From: Duncaniella dubosii
GTDB lineage: Bacteria; Bacteroidota; Bacteroidia; Bacteroidales; Muribaculaceae
Length of the DNA: 64,000 bases
Reading direction: 5' to 3'
Assembly: GCF_004803915.1 (NCBI RefSeq)
Contig: NZ_CP039396.1
Coordinates: 1,054,001 to 1,118,000, forward strand
Under the pieces are notes generated by a model. That model was not told where the DNA came from, ran no database searches, and was given only the letters and a program-made list of their open reading frames with translations. A program made the translations under genes and the position numbers. How positions within the stretch are numbered: position 1 is the stretch's first letter; each line of letters opens with the position of its first letter. Positions 8,719 to 17,841 of the stretch are shown one piece after another.

Positions 8719-9424
8719 CTCAAACTTTTCAACTTATCAAAAATAAAGGTAAAAAAAGGTCTGCATTAAACATAAGCCATTTCATCTGTTAACGAATTTT
8801 AACCCGAGAATAGGCTGTATTCTCATTTATTTACCTAATTTTGCTATTGCAAATTAGCCTCATGTTCGGAATTGACCAATTTTTCCGAAACATCGCTGAA
8901 GGGAGATTACATCACCACGGCAATTCGATTGCTGACATTCTTGCGTGAATGCGGTTATTGAAAGTGATGGGACGGCTCTTCTCCCTTTCTTCCCGGCCTG
9001 AGCGCCGGAGTAGATAAAGTGAAAATATCTGCGTCCCGTCTTGCAGGACTTGTCTGATTCATACTGCGCTCTTTTGCTCTCCGGGGTATCAGAAGTGTAG
9101 CTGTTGAACTATGAGTTCTATGCAAAATAGCCGTCCACAAAACTACACCGACATACATTGTTTATCACACGATTCTCATCTGTTCACGGCAGGTGAGGCA
9201 TATTGGCATGTACATACACCTAACTCTCACTATATATCATTATGCTGCGGTTTGCAGCATAATAACAACCTATAAGGCTCTTAGAGATGCTATGAAAACA
9301 CACCTTAGATTCTTGGCGACAGCTCTACGCTTTGAAATGTCGTAGGAAGACAATCAAGACCGCGATGCTTTGCAGGGCATCGCGGTCTTTGCTTTTCATT
9401 TGTCCGGCAGACTTGTGAAACGGC
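8719..9424. other. Long region without a recognised gene; promoter, two hairpins and a terminator-like stem
   Basis: No convincing coding region is seen. On the plus strand a TAATTTTG box (8836-8843) is followed by a 28-codon frame (8862-8948, MFGIDQFFRN...) of doubtful value. Further on are a perfect stem-loop ATTATGCTGC/GCAGCATAAT (9239-9263), a smaller stem CTACG/CGTAG (about 9326-9346), and a strong 13-bp hairpin (9356-9389) followed by TTTGCTTTTC. The arrangement could make a plus-strand noncoding transcript of about 540 bases. I found no tmRNA, RNase P or SRP RNA landmarks in it. Confidence 0.4.
9356..9395 (+). terminator. Strong hairpin terminator
   Basis: AAGACCGCGATGC (9356-9368) pairs perfectly with GCATCGCGGTCTT, followed on the plus strand by a T-rich tail. 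It may stop a plus-strand transcript from 8836 and also the minus-strand ABC operon. Confidence 0.6.
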
Positions 9425-10621
9425 TCAGAAACTTTTTCTGACATTACGGCTCACCGCAATGAGATTGCCGGCCGAAATCAGCACAATGATGGCAAGGCCG
9501 ATTCCTATTGTCGGCCAAGAAGAGGTCGGCTCGATCCCGAGCGTCGACAGCGGCTCGCGCCACTTATGCGAGGCGACAAGCATAACCGTTATTGCTGAGA
9601 TAATAACCACGGCATTCACCGTCGTTATGATAATGTTATAGTATCTCGCCACCTGAGCGGGAGAATAGCCGAGCTGCATGAGCTGATGAATCTTATCGCG
9701 GTTCTTCTGCAAAAGCAGATAGATGCTGAGGAGCAGAATGAAAAACGCCAGCAGACTGATGACGAGGCCGACAGCGATAACCACCGTGGTCACGAGCGAA
9801 AGGAAATAGGCCGCCTTGCCGTTGGCTGCACGGTCGCCGGCAGTCTCATAGTCGTGTTCATCAAGAAAGCTCTCCGCCTGCGGATCGCCCGGCTTGTCGA
9901 GCATCACTATCAGACGCGAGGGCGATTCCGAAGCATTGGCCGAAAACTCGCGGTTTGCCCAGTCCATGAACTCTTCGGGTACGGCAATGGTGTTGAGGCG
10001 CGATGAAAATCCGACAATCCGAGCATTGACCCACTGTTGCCGCCCGTTGCCGCTAAGCGACAGCTGGAGAGGCACCATCCCGATGACCTCCTCCGACACC
10101 TGCGGCATGCCGCGCGATGTGGCGAATCCGAAGTTATAGAGCGACAGGTAATCTTTGGAGATTATAACCGGCACAAACTCTGAACGGCCCGGTTCATATC
10201 CCCATCCTTTCGGAGAGACATCAAAAAAATCGTCGGGGATTGATTCGAGAAATAGGTCCGACCCCATCGAACTGCCGCCGAAACTGACTTTGGCATAGAC
10301 ATTGAAAGCAGCCGAATTGAACCGTCCGACATTCCGCGCCCAAGGCTGCGAGGCGATGTCGGCAATCTCCGCTTCGCTGAATCGCGTCGACTCTCCGTCG
10401 CCGCTCATAAACGAGCCGAGACCGCTGACTTTCTTTGATATTATCAGATAGTCCTTTGAGATAAACGAGTCCTCATCGTCCCACACAGTGGTCACGTCGC
10501 GATAAAACTGTATCGCGGTGAGCACTATTGCCAGCCCGACGAGATTGGCAAGCGCATATCCGGCAATCTGCCCGGCACTTATATTGCGTCTGAGCAGACG
10601 CCACACTATATTTTTTGACAT
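9425..10621 (-). CDS. ABC transporter permease, FtsX/MacB-like
   Basis: The start is taken at ATG 10621 (MSKNIVWRLLRRNISAGQ), which gives a cleaner N-terminus than the upstream start at 10678; 398 aa. Membrane topology is FtsX-like: one N-terminal helix (IAGYALANLVGLAIVLTAI), a large periplasmic domain (residues about 50-280), then three C-terminal helices (VVIAVGLVISLLAFFILLLS, TTVNAVVIISAITVMLV, TIGIGLAIIVLISAGNLI). Such permeases work with a LolD/MacB-type ATPase to move lipoproteins or envelope substrates by mechanotransmission. The matching ATPase gene lies just upstream on the same strand, and a secreted lipoprotein gene precedes that. Confidence 0.78.
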   Translation of the reverse strand: MSKNIVWRLLRRNISAGQIAGYALANLVGLAIVLTAIQFYRDVTTVWDDEDSFISKDYLIISKKVSGLGSFMSGDGESTRFSEAEIADIASQPWARNVGRFNSAAFNVYAKVSFGGSSMGSDLFLESIPDDFFDVSPKGWGYEPGRSEFVPVIISKDYLSLYNFGFATSRGMPQVSEEVIGMVPLQLSLSGNGRQQWVNARIVGFSSRLNTIAVPEEFMDWANREFSANASESPSRLIVMLDKPGDPQAESFLDEHDYETAGDRAANGKAAYFLSLVTTVVIAVGLVISLLAFFILLLSIYLLLQKNRDKIHQLMQLGYSPAQVARYYNIIITTVNAVVIISAITVMLVASHKWREPLSTLGIEPTSSWPTIGIGLAIIVLISAGNLIAVSRNVRKSF

Positions 10622-10741
10622 CGGATAATGACAGTTTTTAATAACATTGTTCAAATATCGGAAAACGATGATGCTCAATTAATTCCGATAGTTATCAGAG
10701 GGTTTAATTTGTTATGAAACGCCCTCTCATTTTGGAGACAA

Positions 10742-11404
10742 TCAGAGCCGCAGCAACTCATAGTCGGGCAGTTTGATTTTGTTGCCGACCGATGTGGCTA
10801 TTATGCCTGCCCCAAGGCGGCGTGCCTCCTCGTCGATTAATTCCGCAACCGCCTGATTGTTACGGCTGTCGAGATGGCTGACAGGCTCATCAATGAGCAG
10901 AAAGTCAAACGGCTGGCATAGGGCGCGGATTATCGCAACCCTCTGCTGCTGCCCGACCGACAGACGGCCGGCCGGCTCTCCCGCCTTCTCGCCGATTTCA
11001 AGCCGTTCGAGCAACGAGACTATTTCATTGCCCGACTTGTGGGCGGTCAGACGGTTTTTGATTTCGATATTTTCCATCACGGTCAGTTCCGGGAACAGTC
11101 CCATCTCCTGCGGAAGATAGGCCAGCGACCGCCGGCGCAGCTCACACCACCGGCCGATGCCGAAACTCCGGGCGTCAGCACCGTCAAAAAGAATCTTGCC
11201 GTCATAATCATGGCGTGAACCGTAGATGTAGCTGCACAGCGACGACTTGCCTGTCCCGCTTTCGGCCTCAATGAGATAATATGTCCCGCGCCTGAATGTC
11301 ATGTTCTCCTGAAGCCATAGCTGAGAATCCCTGACAGGCAGCTCGTTCTCGCTCCCACGGAACACATGTGGAAGCACCCGGCGCAATGATATTTCCTCTG
11401 TCAT
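10742..11404 (-). CDS. ABC transporter ATP-binding protein (LolD/MacB-like)
   Basis: The 220-aa ATPase has a Walker A AESGTGKSS (residues about 46-54), a Q-loop LPQEMGLFPE, the signature LSVGQQQRVA and Walker B FDFLLIDEP with the following SHLDS D-loop. The length and the single-domain layout fit LolD, FtsE or MacB-type ATPases. The ATG overlaps the stop of the upstream lipoprotein gene (ATGA), and the permease gene follows by 120 bases. The three genes probably form one envelope-export or envelope-stress unit. The substrate is unknown. Confidence 0.88.
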   Translation of the reverse strand: MTEEISLRRVLPHVFRGSENELPVRDSQLWLQENMTFRRGTYYLIEAESGTGKSSLCSYIYGSRHDYDGKILFDGADARSFGIGRWCELRRRSLAYLPQEMGLFPELTVMENIEIKNRLTAHKSGNEIVSLLERLEIGEKAGEPAGRLSVGQQQRVAIIRALCQPFDFLLIDEPVSHLDSRNNQAVAELIDEEARRLGAGIIATSVGNKIKLPDYELLRL

Positions 11405-12819
11405 AGCAGCGCCGTGAGAATAGCTTCAAGTATAGGGCGGTCACTTCCGTTCAGCCCGAGTTCCATTGTCGAATTGTCACTGTTGACCTGCACACTGAGC
11501 TTAACGCCGAAATCAGGAAGCATATAGCCGAACTCTTTGAGAGTTGGCAGGTCGACATAAAGCGCACCGTTCTTGCCGTTGAAGACAGGTGTAAGCGCAT
11601 TCTGACGGTTCGGTTCAAACGGCATATTGCTCACCGCTAAATAACCGTCGACATTTCCCATGTAGAGATTCATGCCGTATTGCGGGACAATCATCACGCC
11701 ATCCTTATATTCCTTCGGGCTGACTCCCGCCATGAAGAGCGAACTGCGCACCATCCCCATTATGTCGTTGATTTTCTTTTGCGGAAGGCTTACCATCATG
11801 ACAAAATGCCAGTTGCCCGGATCAAGATCGGTGTATGCCTCGCTGTTGGCCGGTCCGGCTGCGAGAAAAATCGTACCGTCTATCGACTGAAGATAGGGAG
11901 TGATGACCGACAGCATGGCCTGAGTCTGGAATCCGCCCACAGCACCCACAGATTTTGTCACTATACTCCAGTCAAATTCAGGACTGACACCAAGTCCGAA
12001 AGCCACGTTAAAGCTCTCAGGAACATAGGCAAGCACAGCCGGATTCATTTCTTTAAGCCCCTTGAAAGCTACCGGCTTACCGTCGGCCTTTATAAACGAA
12101 CTTGAACCGACGAGCTTGTTATCCTTGACATTAGAGGTGAAAGTAGCCCATGTGGTTTCAAGGTCAGGATTTTCACCTTTAGCCTCTTTCTTGTCTTTTT
12201 TCTTCTTTGCATCAGCCGCGAAATCCTGACGGACAACGACGTTTAGAAGATTGTCGCTCTCAAGCAGCTGCGCGATTCCAGTCATTGACGCAAGCGATGA
12301 TTTTTCAGCATCCTTACTCATCGACTCGACGATCCCTACCGCATCCGACGGCGAAGCGTCAACAAACCATACTTGTTTGCTGTCGAGCAGTACAGACATT
12401 CCTCCGGCCACACCACAGCTATAGTCACCGGTCTCGTCGCTCCATTCAATCGTCCCGGCAGTGACATCCTTGAACTTCGCTTTATCGCTGACAAGCATGG
12501 TCATTACCAGCATCTGTTTATCTCCGACAGTCCATGCCGTTTCATCGGGATTGCATATTCCTGCCTCATCAAGCTTGCCGACAGCTTCGACAATGGCAGC
12601 CAGACGCTCCGTGGCTTCAATCCCGGAAGGATATACAGCCTGACCGTTCTCATACTTGCATCCGGCTTGTTCAAGTGCCGTTTTAAGTCTTATGACACCC
12701 GCCTGTTCTACAGTCGAGGGTATCGCGTCAAGCAACTTGCGCTCCTTTGAGCATGACACCGCGAGGACTCCTAATAAAACCACCGCCAGCATCGGCAGCG
12801 ACAACCGTTTTAGTTTCAT
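11401..12819 (-). CDS. DUF4836-like lipoprotein
   Basis: The 472-aa protein has a lipoprotein signal peptide with lipobox LAVSC (Cys at residue 23), so it should be anchored in the outer membrane or periplasm. The mature part shows a DUF4836-like layout of repeated alpha/beta segments, such as LLDAIPSTVEQAGVIRL near the N-terminus and YMGNVDGYLAVSNMPFEPNR near the C-terminus. A Lys-rich linker (KKKKDKKEAKGE) sits near residue 210. DUF4836 is a Bacteroidetes family of unknown function. The stop overlaps the ATPase start, so it is translationally linked to the ABC transporter and may be a substrate or partner. Confidence 0.7.
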   Translation of the reverse strand: MKLKRLSLPMLAVVLLGVLAVSCSKERKLLDAIPSTVEQAGVIRLKTALEQAGCKYENGQAVYPSGIEATERLAAIVEAVGKLDEAGICNPDETAWTVGDKQMLVMTMLVSDKAKFKDVTAGTIEWSDETGDYSCGVAGGMSVLLDSKQVWFVDASPSDAVGIVESMSKDAEKSSLASMTGIAQLLESDNLLNVVVRQDFAADAKKKKDKKEAKGENPDLETTWATFTSNVKDNKLVGSSSFIKADGKPVAFKGLKEMNPAVLAYVPESFNVAFGLGVSPEFDWSIVTKSVGAVGGFQTQAMLSVITPYLQSIDGTIFLAAGPANSEAYTDLDPGNWHFVMMVSLPQKKINDIMGMVRSSLFMAGVSPKEYKDGVMIVPQYGMNLYMGNVDGYLAVSNMPFEPNRQNALTPVFNGKNGALYVDLPTLKEFGYMLPDFGVKLSVQVNSDNSTMELGLNGSDRPILEAILTALL

Positions 12820-12847
12820 ATAATATCGTCTTTTAATGGTCTGACTG

Positions 12848-12855
12848 CAAACTTA
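12848..12855 (-). promoter_or_regulatory. -7 box of the lipoprotein-ABC operon
   Basis: The minus strand reads TAAGTTTG followed by CA, matching TAnnTTTG, 29 bases before the ATG at 12819. Confidence 0.6.
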
Positions 12856-12919
12856 CAAACAATGTCTCAGACCACCAAGCCAAACAGCAACTATTTAACG
12901 TGATTTCGATGCAAATTAA

Positions 12920-13123
12920 CTAATTGAGAAATTGATATTTAGCAACAAAAGCATTAAGTATCTCATACTCCATCAATTCAGCCGGAATATCGTATGTATC
13001 GTTATTTATAACTGACGCATATTCATATTTGGCGAGATTGACGCTATTGTATGCTGTTGATTTGGAGGTGGTACATGCCGAAATCAAGAACAAGACAACA
13101 AGAATACGATTCTTATTTTTCAA
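12920..13123 (-). CDS. Short lipoprotein, probably truncated
   Basis: The 67-aa product begins MKNKNRILVVLFLISACTTS, a lipoprotein signal with Cys at residue 17. The mature part is only about 50 aa (LAKYEYASVINNDTYDIPAELMEYE). It resembles the first domain of longer Bacteroidales lipoproteins and then stops, so it may be a fragment. AT content is higher than in neighbouring genes. No clear promoter is seen. A short stem GGAATGGC/GCCATTCC (13133-13151) lies just upstream. Confidence 0.4.
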   Translation of the reverse strand: MKNKNRILVVLFLISACTTSKSTAYNSVNLAKYEYASVINNDTYDIPAELMEYEILNAFVAKYQFLN

Positions 13124-13206
13124 AAATGTCGTGGAATGGCGATGCCATTCCGACTGTAAATTTAGTCAAAATATCTGAATCTGAAGCTATAATCGCCAAA
13201 AATTAG

Positions 13207-13214
13207 TAACTTTG
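13207..13214 (+). promoter_or_regulatory. -7 box for the broken nuclease gene
   Basis: TAACTTTG followed by CAA matches TAnnTTTG, 20 bases before the ATG at 13234. Confidence 0.6.
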
Positions 13215-13233
13215 CAATCTAACACGCGTAAAA

Positions 13234-14238
13234 ATGGCAATGAAAGAAGAACATTTTTCGGATACTATAGAATCAAAACTATATGATGACGTGTGTGCCA
13301 TCATTGAAGACACCCGTTATCGTGTGGCGGTGTATGTCAATTCCGAGGCATGTCGAATGAACTGGCATGTAGGTATGCGAATCAAGGAGGATGTATTGCA
13401 CAATGCTCGCGCAGAATATGGCAAACAGGTAGTGAAACATCTTGCCGAGAGACTTGTCAAAAGGTATGGTAGTGGATGGGGATTCAAGAAACTACAACAT
13501 TGTCTACGCAGCGCGTAGACTTTTTCGGAGGCGGAAATTGACTACGCAGTGCGTAGACAATTAAGCTGGACTCATCTGCGTTCCCTGATGTTTGTCGAGG
13601 ACGAACTCGCCCGCAAATTCTACATGGAAATGTGTCGGTTAGAGAAGTGGCCGACCCGGACCCTTGATGAGAAAATAGATTCGCAACTATATGAACGGAC
13701 AGCCATAAGTCGCAGACCGGAGGAAATCATCAAGGCTGAACTTGACACGATGAAGGATACCGTACATCCTGACCTTGTGTTCAGGAGTAGTTATTTCCTC
13801 GATCTCGTTGGACTGCCTGACGTATTCAGCGAGAGCGACCTCGAAACCGCTATACTAAACCAGATACAGCAGTTCATAAAGGAGTTCGGTTCTGACTTTG
13901 CTTTTGTTGACCGTCAGAAAAGAATTCCGGTTGACGGCACAGTCTATAAGCTTGATTTGTTATTCTACCACAGAGGATTACACCGGCTCGTCGCAATTGA
14001 CTTGAAATTGGGGCGTTTCAAACCGGAACATGAGGGACAGATGTTATTATATCTGCGCTATCTCAACCGCAATGACCGCAGGGAGGGAGAAGAAGCACCA
14101 ATTGGTCTTATCCTATGCTCCGAAGGAAATACAGAGCATATCGAATATCTGATGCTCGAAGAAGATTCTCCCGTAAAAGTAGCTCAATACTACACAAAAC
14201 TGCCTGACAAAAAACTCCTCTCCGAAAAACTGCAATGA
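13234..14238 (+). pseudogene. DUF1016 / YhcG-type PDDEXK nuclease, split by an in-frame stop
   Basis: The family has an N-terminal helical DUF1016 domain and a C-terminal PDDEXK nuclease domain, and often occurs with mobile or restriction genes. The frame runs from ATG 13234 to a TAG at 13516-13518 after KKLQHCLRSA. It continues in the same frame as TFSEAEIDYAVRRQLSW to 14238; without the stop it would be 334 aa. The nuclease core is intact (YKLDLLFYHRGLHRLVAIDLKLG, with D, D-x-K pattern). The change looks like a Tyr codon turned into TAG, not an indel. The stop lies inside one of two near-identical palindromes (13502-13520 and 13542-13556). The second half could still be made from an internal start near 13549 or 13588. 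Cell role is unknown. Confidence 0.75.
13502..13556. repeat. Pair of near-identical palindromes inside the nuclease gene
   Basis: GTCTACGC-AGC-GCGTAGAC (13502-13520) is a perfect inverted repeat with a 3-base loop. CTACGC-AGT-GCGTAG repeats it 38 bases later (13542-13556). The first contains the premature TAG; the second encodes YAVRR of the conserved motif. Confidence 0.75.
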
Positions 14239-14347
14239 GCCATCGCCAAAGAGTATCAGAGAAACAAGGAAATCGACAATAGAGAGCCGCCAGAATGATA
14301 GAACAAAGCTGAATTACTTAAACTTATTGGTCTCAGTCCTCTATGCG

Positions 14348-15781
14348 CTACCTGCGGATAAGTTTGCGGAGATTGCGGACGACCAATACCGACGCGATTA
14401 CCGGCACTGGGATGATAGAGAGACGCAGGATTGTCGACGGCATGCACTGAGCAGCTACAATACATGCGAGTGTGACCGATAATGTCAGAACACCCAGACG
14501 AAGCGACGGCGCAGGGAGGGTCAGACGATAGCGGACATAATATACATAGCCGACAATAAGTGCATAGAGCAGGAACCACAGAGCGTATGCGACTCCAAGA
14601 CCGCCGATACCCCACGCGGAATAGCATCCGATGTTCAACCCCAACCCGGCCAATGCACTGACCGACTCCGTAGAGAGGAAAGCAAGGCCATCACCCTTTG
14701 CAAGAATGACGTATGACATGCAATATGACACTCCCCTCATCACAATACCGGCCATAGCAATGGTAATGAAAGGGACGGCCGCCTCAAAACGGCTGTCATA
14801 TAGAATCCTGACAAGCCACGGAGCAAGGGTGATGAAAAAAGTGACAGCCGGAAGCAAAAGCATCAGTATCAATCCCATCTCATGGGCTACAAATACGCTC
14901 AGACGCTTCCCGGAAGTGGCGACACGAGCCAGACGCGGATAATATTCCGTGGCAAGCGCAGTGAAAATCAGGCCTACATAGCGGTTGACCATCGTATAGC
15001 CGGCCTGATAGAAACCGACCTCAGTATCTCCGCCCCTGTTGTTGAGCCATGCTATAAATACATAGCTCAAAGCCTGAGCTATGAAATCGGCGGTCGTCAT
15101 ATAGAGACCGAGAATAATGAAACGTCTGCCCGACGAAAGAGTCTCCCCTACCCCCACCGGACGTTCAGCCCGGATTCCGCGCACCTTATATATATATGTG
15201 GCGGTGAAAGTGGCAAGAGAGTATGCAATAATCGAGAGGACAACGCTGGCAATCCCCCAGAAATAATACATCGGTACGGAAACTACAAAACCGGCAACCG
15301 CACCCCACACCGAAGCCTTGGCCAGACGGGCAAGCGCTCCCATTCCCTGCATGACCGCCTCCTCGACATTTGCGATGGAAAGAAAAAAGATTACGACAGC
15401 AAGAGCCATATAGTGGAGCGTCATGCCTCCGTCGCCGAAAGTGAGACGGCTCAGCAACGGGGCACAGGCAACCATGAGCACCGCGCCCAAGACACCGAGC
15501 ATCCACCCCCAGCGACGAACCACAGTCACCGTCACGGCAATGGCCGACGGAGATGTCTGTCCGGCGATATCGCGGACAGAACTTGAGCGCATGCCTAACT
15601 GGGCGAGCGTCTTGACCGTATCAACCGCACCGTTGAAGATTCCGAATAGCCCGACACCAGCCGGCCCGAGCCAGACAGCTATAAGCTTCGTGCGTATGAT
15701 GCCGACAAGAATCTGCAACATCCTCACACCGCCAAACATACCCATGGCCTTAAGGACTTTAGTAGAAACCGCAGCACTCAT
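14348..15781 (-). CDS. Wzx-type polysaccharide flippase
   Basis: The start is taken at ATG 15781 (MSAAVSTKVLKAMGMFGG), which overlaps the stop of the upstream glycosyltransferase (ATGA), giving 477 aa. It has about twelve membrane helices and the N-terminal polysaccharide-translocase signature (RTKLIAVWLGPAGVGLFGI). That pattern fits the WzxE group, which moves lipid-linked oligosaccharide across the inner membrane. It is the last gene of a minus-strand run of pseudokinase, GNAT and two glycosyltransferases. The run has no Wzy polymerase or sugar-nucleotide genes, so it is only part of a glycan pathway. Confidence 0.85.
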   Translation of the reverse strand: MSAAVSTKVLKAMGMFGGVRMLQILVGIIRTKLIAVWLGPAGVGLFGIFNGAVDTVKTLAQLGMRSSSVRDIAGQTSPSAIAVTVTVVRRWGWMLGVLGAVLMVACAPLLSRLTFGDGGMTLHYMALAVVIFFLSIANVEEAVMQGMGALARLAKASVWGAVAGFVVSVPMYYFWGIASVVLSIIAYSLATFTATYIYKVRGIRAERPVGVGETLSSGRRFIILGLYMTTADFIAQALSYVFIAWLNNRGGDTEVGFYQAGYTMVNRYVGLIFTALATEYYPRLARVATSGKRLSVFVAHEMGLILMLLLPAVTFFITLAPWLVRILYDSRFEAAVPFITIAMAGIVMRGVSYCMSYVILAKGDGLAFLSTESVSALAGLGLNIGCYSAWGIGGLGVAYALWFLLYALIVGYVYYVRYRLTLPAPSLRLGVLTLSVTLACIVAAQCMPSTILRLSIIPVPVIASVLVVRNLRKLIRR

Positions 15782-16599
15782 CGCCCGACCTCCTTCCATG
15801 CGGGAGTGACATTATCGAAAGCAAAGGCAATCCCGCTGAGCATCTCGCGCAGAGCCGGAAAAAAGCGTGACTGCCCCGACTTGGAAAGCCTCCACGCCTT
15901 AAGCGGAATCCGCGGAAGGAACGTCAGAGGATAACAATAGTAGATAAATGCCCCGAAGGCTCTAAGCACACCCGGTTCGGTAATTTTACGCTGACCTGTA
16001 GTCATCCCCTCATGACGGGTAATCACAATCGGAAAGAAACGGCAGTTGAGCTTCATGCGCCTTGCGGTAAGAAGAAACATTTCGTCCTCGGCCGCGTGCA
16101 GACTGATCGAACCCGGTCCGAATGCAGGATGAAAGCGCAGCAATGCAGCACGTCCGCGCCTGCGTACAGCGACTTCAAACGAGGTCTGATAGAAACCCTT
16201 AGGCAAGCGCCGGCCGAGACGGCACTCCTCTGAAGGATAGACCTTGCCGGTCCCCTCATACATGAATGACGCATAGTCGAGATCAGGATTATCCTCAAAC
16301 ACCTGTCTTACAGCGTCGAGCTTCGAGGAGGAGTAGCGGAGATCATCGTCGGCCACAAGATAGACATCGGCCGTCGACAGCTCTATGGCATTGTTGCGGT
16401 TGAAACTCACACCACGCTGTCCGAAACGGTCGACCGTCACATCATTGCGCGCATCGAGCGCAGGAGGTATCTCCGCATCGCGGTGATCCTGCCACGAAAC
16501 GATATAGCGCACCCCTTCGACTACGGGCAGATTCATGTCAGCAACCCTGAGAATACCCTCAGGTGTATGGGTGGCAATAAGGACATCAAGCGTCAACAT
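15778..16599 (-). CDS. GT-A-fold glycosyltransferase (family 2 like)
   Basis: The start is taken at ATG 16599 (MLTLDVLIATHTPEG), 5 bases after the upstream stop; a TTG at 16608 would overlap that stop. The 273-aa product has the opening strand VLIATH, the RNNAIE segment typical of family 2, and an acidic metal motif VADDDL near residue 84. The catalytic region HAAEDEMFLL lies near residue 170. It probably adds one sugar to a lipid-linked surface glycan on the cytoplasmic side. It is translationally coupled to the downstream flippase gene. Confidence 0.75.
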   Translation of the reverse strand: MLTLDVLIATHTPEGILRVADMNLPVVEGVRYIVSWQDHRDAEIPPALDARNDVTVDRFGQRGVSFNRNNAIELSTADVYLVADDDLRYSSSKLDAVRQVFEDNPDLDYASFMYEGTGKVYPSEECRLGRRLPKGFYQTSFEVAVRRRGRAALLRFHPAFGPGSISLHAAEDEMFLLTARRMKLNCRFFPIVITRHEGMTTGQRKITEPGVLRAFGAFIYYCYPLTFLPRIPLKAWRLSKSGQSRFFPALREMLSGIAFAFDNVTPAWKEVGR

Positions 16600-16604
16600 G
16601 GTGT

Positions 16605-17789
16605 TCAAGGTGTATTTTTCGTGAATAGCTTTGTGGAAGAGCCGGCCTCTTCTTTCAGACGCAGCCGTTCGGTCCAGAACGCTGCTGTGCGGCGCGCCAC
16701 AAGACGATAGTCATTGTGGCGGACCACGAACTCACGTCCCATAAGTCCGCGCGGACGAAGTTCGCGGGGATTCAGCACTGTGTGTTCGAGCGCACGGAAA
16801 ACCGACTCATAGTCAGGTTCGACATGAATCACCGGACGCAACTCTTTCTCACCTATGAAATCATAGAATTCAGGCGCGCCGCCCGACACGGTGTTCAACC
16901 CGTAGGCCATAGCCTGAAGAGCATTGGTCGCAGGCGTATAGCTATAGAGCTGGTCGAGCACCACATGGGCAGAACGCAGGAGGCCGAGATACTCGTCGTA
17001 GGGACGGTTTTCGACTATCACCAGCTCAGCCTTCCCGGGATAGCGGTCGACCACGGCGCGGGCGGCATGCTCCATCACGTCAGTCCCCTTTTCGAGCTGA
17101 CGGTTACGGTAACGGCCAAGGAAAAGGCGTATTTTTTCGGGTCTCTCGGGAAGCTCTACAGGCTGTAGGGCATCGGTGTCGATGGGAATGCCGGAATATG
17201 CGATTTTTTCAGGAGGAAGCGTCCGGCGCAGGGCAAGGTCGTTTTCATAGAGTACAGAGACAGCCCCGTCGACCGACGAATAGATATGACGGTCGAGCGC
17301 ACACATATCATCGGCCAGCCACTCCCTGCATATCCACGGCTTTGCCTTGAGATAGGGAGAATCCTCACCGAAGATTTTAAATTCGTTGTATTTCAGCGGG
17401 CCGTCAGGGTCGAGGCATGTGGCCACATAATTGGGGTCAGTGCCGAGTGCGGTATTGAAAATCGAGCGGTTATTTGACTTGAGGAAGTCAAAAAGCACCC
17501 GCTGCCTGACGGGACGCAGTTCCACGTAGCTCTGCGTGGCGATAGTCACCACATCAAAGCCCCGCATTCTCTTCATGAGTCCAAGGCGTAGTCTCATCCA
17601 GAGGTCAAGTCCGCCGAGTTTACCGCTGAAGCGACGGCGCATGTCGATGTCACGTCCGGTGTTGAGCCAGTAGCCGCCGTTGGAAGCTACTACCGTCTCA
17701 TGGCCAAGTTCCTGCAGTCCCCGCGCGAGTGTACGGTGACATGAGGAGGCATCTCCGACAAAAAGTATTTTCAAACGTCCGTCGTTCAT
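16605..17789 (-). CDS. GT-B-fold glycosyltransferase (group 1 / GT4 like)
   Basis: The 394-aa product starts MNDGRLKILFVGDASSCHRTLARGLQELGHE, with the glycine-rich N-terminal strand-loop of GT-B enzymes. The C-terminal domain has KIRLFLGRYRNRQLEKGTD and the donor-site segment LDQLYSYTPATNALQAMAYG, followed by GGAPEFYD. It likely uses a nucleotide sugar in the cytoplasm. It sits between a GNAT gene (gap 52 bases) and another glycosyltransferase (gap 5 bases) in one operon that ends with a flippase. The sugar specificity cannot be read from the sequence. Confidence 0.75.
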   Translation of the reverse strand: MNDGRLKILFVGDASSCHRTLARGLQELGHETVVASNGGYWLNTGRDIDMRRRFSGKLGGLDLWMRLRLGLMKRMRGFDVVTIATQSYVELRPVRQRVLFDFLKSNNRSIFNTALGTDPNYVATCLDPDGPLKYNEFKIFGEDSPYLKAKPWICREWLADDMCALDRHIYSSVDGAVSVLYENDLALRRTLPPEKIAYSGIPIDTDALQPVELPERPEKIRLFLGRYRNRQLEKGTDVMEHAARAVVDRYPGKAELVIVENRPYDEYLGLLRSAHVVLDQLYSYTPATNALQAMAYGLNTVSGGAPEFYDFIGEKELRPVIHVEPDYESVFRALEHTVLNPRELRPRGLMGREFVVRHNDYRLVARRTAAFWTERLRLKEEAGSSTKLFTKNTP

Positions 17790-17841
17790 GGTTATGGAAG
17801 ATTAGAAGTTGAGGCGGGTGACGGAATGGAGAGAGCCGTTG

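Noticed and set aside
8955..9158. Minus-strand open frame of 67 codons in the long gap
   Set aside because: No start signal, no domain, and a low-complexity basic sequence; likely a chance frame.
16599..16608. TTG start at 16608 for the GT-A glycosyltransferase
   Set aside because: It overlaps the upstream stop codon, and the ATG at 16599 gives the usual short N-terminus.
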